Source of the DNA: Desulfatibacillum alkenivorans DSM 16219
Lineage (GTDB): Bacteria > Desulfobacterota > Desulfobacteria > Desulfobacterales > Desulfatibacillaceae
Assembly (NCBI RefSeq): GCF_900142135.1
Contig: NZ_FQZU01000050.1
Span: 1-35,453 of the forward strand
DNA length: 35,453 bases
Direction: 5' to 3'
The notes below the pieces were generated by a model, which saw only the letters and a program-made list of their open reading frames with translations, did no database searches and had not been told where the DNA came from. Positions 26,301 to 35,300 of this stretch are shown in pieces. The position numbers were made by a program, and so were the translations under genes. Within the stretch, counting starts at the first letter, position 1; each line of letters starts with the position of its first letter.

Positions 26301-29300
26301 GGTGGTCCCGCTGCTCCCCGTAGCCCGAATTCGAACCGGACCCGCCACGTCCACGGCATCGCCCCTGATATTGATTGCGCCGGAGCCGCTGGCGCTTCCG
26401 GCATAAGCCTGAACGTCCCCCCAGTAGCCAATGGTCACGTCGCCGTTGACCGCCGCGGTTCCGGCTTCAATATTCACCGTAGCGTTGGACCCAAAGCTGG
26501 CAGCGGCGTCCGCATAAATCAGGGCCGCATTCCCGGCGGCGCCCGAGGCGCTGATGGTGACGTCGGAGCCCGCCTTGATGTCAACGGCGGCGGCGGAGTT
26601 GGAGCCCGCCCTGGCCGTGACGTTGGACTTGATGACCACGTTCTTTTTGGCCTCGATGTCCACGGAGGCGTTTCCGCTGCCGACGGCGTTGGAAACGGCC
26701 AGGATGTCGCCGGCTACGCCGGCCAGGCCCGCCTGGTCAATGTATACATTGCCGCTGCTGGATTTAATCGTAATACTTGCGGAGCCGGAGGGACCCGTGG
26801 CCGTGACGCCCGCGTCGCCCGCCAGATTAACGTCCCCGGCGGCCAGGCCCGCCCCAAGGGCCTGAATGGTTATCGCAGCATTTCCCGAAAGGCTGCCGGC
26901 TGTGGCCGTAATTTCGCCGCTGGAAGCGGTTCCGCCCACGTCGTCGCTGATGGTGATTCCGCCTGAATTGGACTGAATTTGCATGGTTGCCGCGCCAATA
27001 TTGTCAGTTACGGAAACGGGCGCGTCGATGGAGATGTCTCCGTCAGCCACTACATGCAGCAATGTTGAGGCGCTGTGCCAGCCCGTAGCGCTGACCGCGG
27101 CCCCCTTGTTGATGACTACGGAACCGCCTACGGCGGACCCGGTCGTTCCAATTTTAAGCTGCGCCGCTCCGCTGGAGGAGTCGGCGGTCACGACGCCGTC
27201 CACCACGACGTTTTTGTCCGTATGCACTTCCACTAAAGCGCCTGTTGCGCCTGTTCCCAACACGGAGCCCGGAGCGCCCAGGGAAACGCCGGAAGTCCCG
27301 CCTGTGCTGTCAATATGCACAGTGGCGGCGCCGGTATTTGACACGGCCTGCACCTTTGTGCTTCCTGCGGAGCCAATGACCACGTCGCCCCCGGCGTTGA
27401 TGTCCACGGAGCCCAGATTCACGGCGTTGGCAAGCATGGAGCCGCCTATGGAGCCGACCTTGTCCACTGTCACGTTGTCCACGGAATTAAGCGTTATGAC
27501 AGCGGTATTGCCGCCAAATGCAAGGGCTCGGCCGTATACAGAAATGTCGCCGCCATTGGCCGTGGCGTCCAAAGTGACTTGCGAACTGTTCTGCCCGGTG
27601 TTGTTTATTACCGCACCTACACCAATTACAACTCCCGTGCTTCCCGTGGCGGAAACGGTGGTGGAGGCGGCCCCTGAATTGCCCATAGCCTGATAATTGA
27701 GCACCGAGGCGGAGCCTCCGAGAAAAACGTCTTCTCCACTTATGGCGACGTTTGCACTCTGGCCGATGGCGGTGAGGTTGGTGAGTAAAGCCGCGCCTAC
27801 AGAGATGTCGTGGTACGCATACACATTGACGTTGGCGACGGCTCCCGTGCCGCCGACCATCACCAATGCCCCTTCAATGTCCACGCTGCCGCCGATAAGG
27901 CCGGAAGCCGCGGAGGAGCCGATATCTAAGGTCGCATTGCCGCCTGCTATGGATTGCACAGAGGCTTGGTTGACGTTCACGTCTCCTACCGCAAAAATAT
28001 TGAGGTCGGAATTGCCATTGATCCCGGCGCTTGCAATGACACCGCCGCCGCCAATAATGTCCACATCGCCGCCAATGCGATTGGCGCCCGGCCCGCCGAT
28101 GTTGACCACGCCCGACCCGCTGGCGCCGCCCGCGGCGGTCACGGTGGCGTTATTCAACAGCACGTCACTCCCGGCGTAAATATTGACTGCTGCCGTATCG
28201 CCGGTAGCGCCCCCGGCTTCCGCTTTCACTGTGGCGCTGGAGCCTACGGTTACCGAAGCTGCGGCGTCAATCGTGACCGTGGCGCCTTCTTCGCCGTCGG
28301 CCTTGATGGAGCCCGTCCCGGTTCCTATGGTCACGCCGCCTGCGTCGGATTGAATCGTAATGGCTGCATCAACCCCGCCGTTGGCGTCGGTGTCGGCCAG
28401 GATGTCCACGGCGCCGTTCACGCTGACGTTCCCATTGGCGTACAGGCCCACATCAGCGTTATTAAGGGCGCCCCCGGCCACCGCCTGGATGTCTGCGTTG
28501 GAACCCAAGGTGATGGTTCCGCCGACGGGGCTTCCGCCTGTTCCAATGTTTACGACAGCATCATGGCCCGTACCGGTAGACACATCGATCGATGCATCCA
28601 GCAAGGCGTCCACGGTGACGTTCCCGCCTGCGAGAATTTCAATTTCCGCCGTCAGGGCGTGGGCGGTTGCGATGACATCATTATTCAACGTCACGTCATC
28701 GGCGGCCTGGATGTTCACGGCGGCCGAACCGAAATTGGCCCAAAAATCTCCGGCAACCGCCTTGATGGAGCCTGCGCCTGTCCCATCCTCAATGGTCACC
28801 GACCCCGTGTAGGAACGGATATAAATCTCCGCATTGTTTCCTCCGGTTGCGATTAGGCCGGCGTCGGCCTGGATCGTCACGGCGTCGTCCACTGTAATGT
28901 CGCCCGAGGACCGGATTTCAATCCTGGCAGCCCCTTCCCCCCCATAAGCCATGATGTCCGCGTTGGAGCCCAATGTAACGCTGCCGCCTATCCGGTCGTC
29001 TGTTTTCCCTATGTACACCCATGCACTGTTGCCGGTGTGGCTTGTTGTTTCCGCTTGAATCTGGGTGTCGATATACACGTTGTCGTCAGCGAGGATTCGA
29101 ACTATGGCAAAACCCGAAGCGCCGCCCACGGCCGTCAAATCGCCGGTTCCGTCCAGGGTCACGCTTCCGCTGTCGGATCGCACCACCAGGACTGCATTGC
29201 CCTCGGAATTTTCGATGGAAACCGCGGCGTCAATCGTAATGTCTCCATCGGCGACCAACGCAACTTCGGAATTGTTTGCCGTGCCCGCGCCCGTGCCGGT

Positions 29301-32300
29301 GATAGTGGCGTTAACGTCGATGTCTCCGCCCACGCTGGCGTTGACCACGGCCTTGTCGCCCGTGCTGGTCGCCAGCATGGCGCCGTTCACCGTTAGCGTT
29401 CCGCCCACGAGCATGGAAATGGAGCCCGTGCCTGACCCTGCTAACGCCTGGATGGTTGCCGCAGGCCCCACGGTAACAGCGTCCACAGCGTCGATATCCA
29501 CAGTGGCCGCGCCCGAGGGAGTAGCGTTGTCGCCGGCCTGGACCGTGCCGTTGATGACCACATCGGCGCTGGCGTGGGTTCCGGCGTTTAGCGTCACAGT
29601 GGACGAAACGGAGCCGGAGGCCAAAACAGCCTGACCTGCATTAACCGTTATGCCTGCAGCATTGTCAGTAGTAATCGTCACGCTGGCGTCTCCGGCGACA
29701 GGCGCTGCCGGACCTAGTCCATTTTTATCGCGTGCAAAAACGCTTTCAGATAAGACCACGGAATCCGCACTGACGGAAATGTTGGAATCCGTTACTGAGC
29801 TTCCCTGGATGCCTATCACCGCTGTTCCGCCGGTCGCCCCGCCTATGGCAAGGGCGCCGTTGTTGTCCAGCCAGATGCCTGCTGTAGCAGGCCCGCCGGC
29901 CCCAAACAGGGCTTCCACGTTGGAAACCTGGGTTTGCAGATAGCCGGTCCCCGAAGCGCCAATGTCTCCGCTTGCCACCATGACCAATCTGGATGCAATG
30001 ACATCCGTGGAAGCCGTGCCTGCGTCTCCTACAATCGAACCATTGCCAGCCGTCAGGGTGACCAGATCGTCTGAAATAATGCCTGTGGCGCCAGTTTGGG
30101 TAAAACGGATGTCGCCGTTAGTGGTGGAAATGGCGACGTCATGGGTTCCCGCAGCCGTGGAATCGGAGATCACGTAATTGATGATTGCGTCGCCCGCACC
30201 TGCAATATCCAGAGTCACGGAGCCGTCGGCCGCGTCCACGTTATTGAGGGTGACGTTTTCATTTCCCTGAGCGTCTATGTCAATATCGCCGGACGTGGTC
30301 GCGTCGGCGTCAATGACTAGCCCGCCTGCGCCGCTAGTAATAAAGTATATGCCGCCGGTGGAGGTCTCGGCGTCGATCACGGACGCGTCCACTTCCACGG
30401 CGCCGGCGCCTGCGCCTGTTCCAATGCCCGAGCCTGCGGTGATCACCGCCGTATTGGTTGCGCCTGCGCCGCCGGTGATGTTTGTTCCAGTTCCTGCGGA
30501 AAGAATCTGGCCGGATTCGGACTGGACATACACGTCTATGCCTGCAACGACCTGGGCTGCGGACGCAGCCGTGGCGCCGCTGAACACCACGTCATAGCCG
30601 TCGCCGCCGCCCGTGGCGCCCGCCGCATACAGCTTGACGCTGCCGGTGGAGGCCTGGACGGTCTGGTTGGCATTGATGGTCAGGTCGCCGGATAGGGCGC
30701 CCAAGGCAATGCTGTTGGCGTTGTTATCCGTAAAGCCGCCCGTGACGGTCAGTGCGTCTCCTGCAGCCAAAAGAATCTGGTTGCCGCCCGCCCCGTTGAT
30801 GGTGGGCAGGGCGTTCACGGACATGCTGCCGTCCTGGTAAATCTGAATGTTCCCGGACTGTGATGTGAGAGTGACGGTTCCCGCGCCGGGGTTGATGTCC
30901 ACGGCCTCGGCCAATTGAGCCGGATCGGTCATGTCTATAGCGGTAGCGCGGCCGATATAACCGGCGGAAAGCGCTGTTCCCGCAGTGATGCTTATATCGT
31001 GTCCGGCAGACACTTCCGTGTACCCGCTGATGCTGTCGTCGTCGTCATTGACGTTGGTATGAGCGGTGATGAATACGTCATGGTCCGAGGAAACGCTGCC
31101 CAGCCATATTTCACCAGCCGTCGCCGTGATGGTGACGTCATTGGTTCCTGCGCCGCCCGTGTCGGAGGCCACGCTGCGCGCGTCAATATCGCCCAGGTCG
31201 GAAGTGATGGTTATGGATCCGCTGTTGGCGTCCACATTGGTGTAAATGACCTTGCCCGTGCCTGAGGTGGATTCGATGCTCACATCACCGGTACTGCGTG
31301 AGTCCACACTCTGGACGGTCACATTGCCGGTGCTTGTGTGATCCGAGTCAATGTTCAGGAAAATTCCGTTGGTGTCGGCCAGCGCCTGGATCACCACGTC
31401 CACATCCATATCCAGGGTATTTGCGACAGAACCAACACCCGTGGCTCCATAAACACTGCCCCTCGCGGCCACTATGTCCGCAACCCCGTCGCTGGCATTG
31501 TCGATGATGGCGGCTGCACTCGCAGCCAATAGCGCTGAACCGTCGGACCGGACCTGGGTATTGATGGTGATGTTACCCGCGAAGTTCCTGATCTGAACCC
31601 AATCGCTCCCCGCCACGGCCGAATCGGCTATGATAACGCCTGTTCCCGAGCCCAGGATCATATTGGAGCCGGAGCTGTCTATGCTTATGGTTCCGCTTTC
31701 CGTATCCACACTCTTATATGTGAATGTGCCGGAGCCGATGGTGGATTCCAACCGGATGCGACCTGGCCCATTTGCGTCAACCTTGGTTATCATCACGTTG
31801 GAATTATCGGAGTCCATAATATTCATGAAAATGGGTCCGTTGGTGGTTCTGGCCAGAACCACTTCATTGACGTCCACGTCCACAGTGGAATTGCCGGTGG
31901 CCAGACCGATTTGCAGGCCCTGGAGGGTGACCTGATCGGCGATGATATCCGCCACATTGTCGTTGGCATTGTCATAGATGAGCCCGGCCGCCGTAATGGT
32001 GACGTCATCGTCGGAAATCACCTGGTTGGTGAAGACGACGCTGGCCATGGTGGAGGTAACGGTAATATCGTGGCTGCCGCCTACAATAGCGGAGTCGGAA
32101 ACGATATTGCCCGTGGCGCCAAGGTTGATGGTCCAGCGGGAGGACAGGTTGATGTTACCGTTTTCCGCGTCCACGCTTTTGTAAGCAATGGTTCCCGCAG
32201 CCGTGCCGGCCGTGACCTGCACGTCGCCCGCGCCGTCGGAATTGATGGTGACAGTGGCGCCGTTGGCGTTGGAATCCATAATGTCCAGATAGACTCCGCC

Positions 32301-35300
32301 GGAGCCGGTGTTGGAAATGGAAATGGCGTCAGCGTTCACGTCAATGGGGCCGTTGCCTGCAGCCTGGCCCACGCCTGTCACGGCGTTAATCTGGGCGCTT
32401 CCCGCAACGATGTCCGCAGTTCCGTCCGCGTCCGCGTTCAAGACCGCACCCGCCGTCCCGCCGGTGCCCGCGTCGATATCCACGAGGCCTGCACCCGCAT
32501 TCACGTAGTCCAGATAAATATCCCCGGCAGAACCGGTGGTGGTCAGGGTGATGGTTCCGTTATTGCCGGAGACCACGTTGCTTGCAATAATGTTGTTGGC
32601 GTTGTTTATGGCGGTAATGGCGCCGTTGGTGGTTTGAACATCATTCAGAATAAGGACTTCAGAACTGCCCCGGACGTCAATTACTCCGTTCCCGGAAGTC
32701 TTTGCATCCACGGTAAGGCTGCCGGTTCCGTTGGCGTCCCGCAAGTAGATGTTTCCGTTGACTGCTGTGGCGTTCACGTAATCGACATTAACATCAATGG
32801 CCCCGGAAGCAGCGTTTCCGATTCCGCTGGTGGAGGTCATGGTCAGGTTCTGAGCGATGACGTCCGCAGCCGTCCCAAGGCTTTGTCCCTCGGAAAGGTC
32901 GCCCGTAACAATCCGCACGTCATTGGTCCCGGCGTCGATGTCCGTCACCCCGGAAAGGGCGTTGAACTCAAAGGAGCCGCTGTTGATCAGGGCCAGGTTT
33001 GCATTGATGGAAAAGGAGCCGTCCGCGCCTACGCTCATGCCGCCGGTTATGGAGGCGTCGCCGATGATCAGTTCGCCAGTCCCCAAGACAAAATTATTCG
33101 CCGCCATGGCGGAGGTGACATTGAACACACTGGCGCCTCCGTTGTTGGCGCCAAAGGCCGCGTCGTTCACGCCCATGTTATAGGTAGTGGTCTGGGGATA
33201 AATATGGATGTCGCCGGAGCCGTTGGCTTTGATCTGCCCGGTTTGGGCGCCGGTTCCAAAGGAAAAGCCGTCGGATATAACGGTCACGCCGCCGTTGCCG
33301 CCCACACCGCCTTGTATGGTGACGCCGTCGTTGATGGTTACCGATCCATCTGCGCCTTGGGTCTCCAGCCGAACGTCTCCATTGGCGCCGGCCAACACAT
33401 CCTTCGCTATGGTCATTGAACCGTTGGTGTCTATATATATACTGCCTGATTTATTGGCGATGGCTGCTGTGCTGCCCACGGTCAAATCAGTGCTGTAATT
33501 AAAAACAGCAATCACACCGCTACTACCATGGTTGTCAGCGTCCACGGTGTTCACGACAGTTAATACCATGATGCCGTGCCCTGCTGAAGCCCTAAGGTAA
33601 TCGGCAGTAATCCAGCCGCCGAACCAGACAATATTGCCATCGTTATCATTGTCAGCGTCCGCGGTCAGATACACATCCGCATCAACCGCGCCTGTCTGGG
33701 CCGTGGTGATTCTGGCCTCCATTATAATGGCGCTGTCAGCGGTCAGGGTGATGTCGCCGTTGCCGGAAACTACGTCGCTATTGACTAAAATATTATCTTC
33801 GGAGATGATGACAATGGTTCCGGCTTGATCGGCGGTAACGCCGGAGCCGCCGGCGCCAGCCGCCGTGATGGTCACGGCGCCGCCCGTTCCGGAAGAGAGC
33901 CAAATGTCGCCGGAATTGTCAGTGGTTTCCAAGCCTATTACGTCCAGGCCGTTTTCTTCACGGATGTAGATGGCGTTTTCGGACATGGCCTTGAGGGAGT
34001 TCACGTCCACGTTGAACGGACCGGCGCCTGTGCTGCCCGTACCCACGCCTTCCACGGCGTCAATTTCCAGGTAGTCCGCAGAAACCATGGCCAATAAGCC
34101 GGAGTCGTGCACGTCGCCCACGCTCTTCAAGTAGACGTCGCCCGTAGTCTCGACGGCTTGTGTGAAAACAATATCCTTGGCGGCCGTGCCGTTTTCAGTC
34201 GTCAGATAGATGTTGTCATCGCCGATGTTGGTATCAAAAGCAGCGCTGTTAGCCAGGATGGAGCCGCTGGCCGCCGTGATGGACACGGTTTGGGAACCGG
34301 AGCTGGTGGCCAGGTTGAAATTACTCAAGGACACATTGCCCGTGCCCACGTCACGCAGGTAAATGCCGCCGGTGGCGGCCGTTACGTTGACCACATTGAC
34401 GCCGGAGGCGATGTCAATGTCCAGGGCCGCATTGCCCGTGCCCGAGCCGCCCACGCTGTTGGCCGTAATGTTCAAGGAGCCGGCCTGGATGTATGTGCCG
34501 CCCCCGCCGACGCCGCCGTCGTCAACCACGGCGCCGCCGGCGCTCTCCAAAGTGGCTACACCGGTGGCGCCCAAACGGATGTCGCCCACGGTGATATCCG
34601 TGCTGGAATAGACTTCAATATTCTGGCCGCTCAAATTCGCCGTGGAGTCCACATTCACGGCGCCGCCGGCCAGGGAGCCGATCTCGATGGTGTCGGCGTT
34701 GATCCGCTGAAGAGCGGCGCCCGCGATGTTCAAGGCGCCCGCGCCCGAGCCCACGCCGATGGTTCCCTGGGAGGAACTCAGGATCGTCATGGTCCCCGTG
34801 CCCAATTGAATGAAGCCCGTGCCCATGACGAACTGGGCCGCGGAAACGTCCGCATCGCCGTCCGCAAGCCCGCCCACGGCCCGGGTGTCAATATTGTTCA
34901 CGCCGGCCTTGCCCGAGATGGTTAAAACGCCGGAAGCGTCTCCGTCCGAGTCCGCCGACATGGTCACGTTTCCGCCGCCGGTTACGATGGTGGCGCCTTC
35001 AATCTGGGTCAGGTCGTTGGTGGCGCTCAGGTTCACATCGCCGCCGGTAACCGTGGCGTTTGAGGTGTCAATGTCCCCGCGCACCAGGAGGTTGCCCACG
35101 GCTGTCCCGGCGATTCCATGGGAGTTGGTCATGTTCACATCGCCGCCGTCGGTGGTGATGCCGTAGATGTCCAGGTTGCCGGTGCCTGTGCCTGCGTTGT
35201 TGATAGTAGCGGTCACGTCGCCGCCGTTGGTGTCCAGCTTGGCCAGGGTCATGCCGTCGCCGGCGTTGAAGAACATGTCTCCGCCCTGGGTCACGACCGT

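Larger units (their letters stand above)
24345..31850 (-). repeat. Super-repeat U1 (longest copy, about 2,500 residues)
   Basis: First of five related super-repeats. In protein order it has the opening modules (to about 31030), an Asp-rich loop NDDDDSISGYTEV, the 'GYIG...AVDI' landmark (about 30890-31020), the NIQIYQ strand (about 30850), a 'LTVTGGFTDN' segment, the 'VEALFG...IWLDNNGALAIGG' landmark (about 29805-29925), then a spacer of about 5.1 kb of short rungs. It closes with GRITMADGAVVDAGSGLITM (about 24580-24680). The spacer is clearly longer than in U2-U5, which suggests rung expansion. Confidence 0.75.

Noticed and set aside
25440-29030. Short regular repeats considered as a CRISPR array
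   Set aside because: The repeats are degenerate at DNA level, conserved only as protein phrases, and lack identical repeats with unique spacers of constant length.
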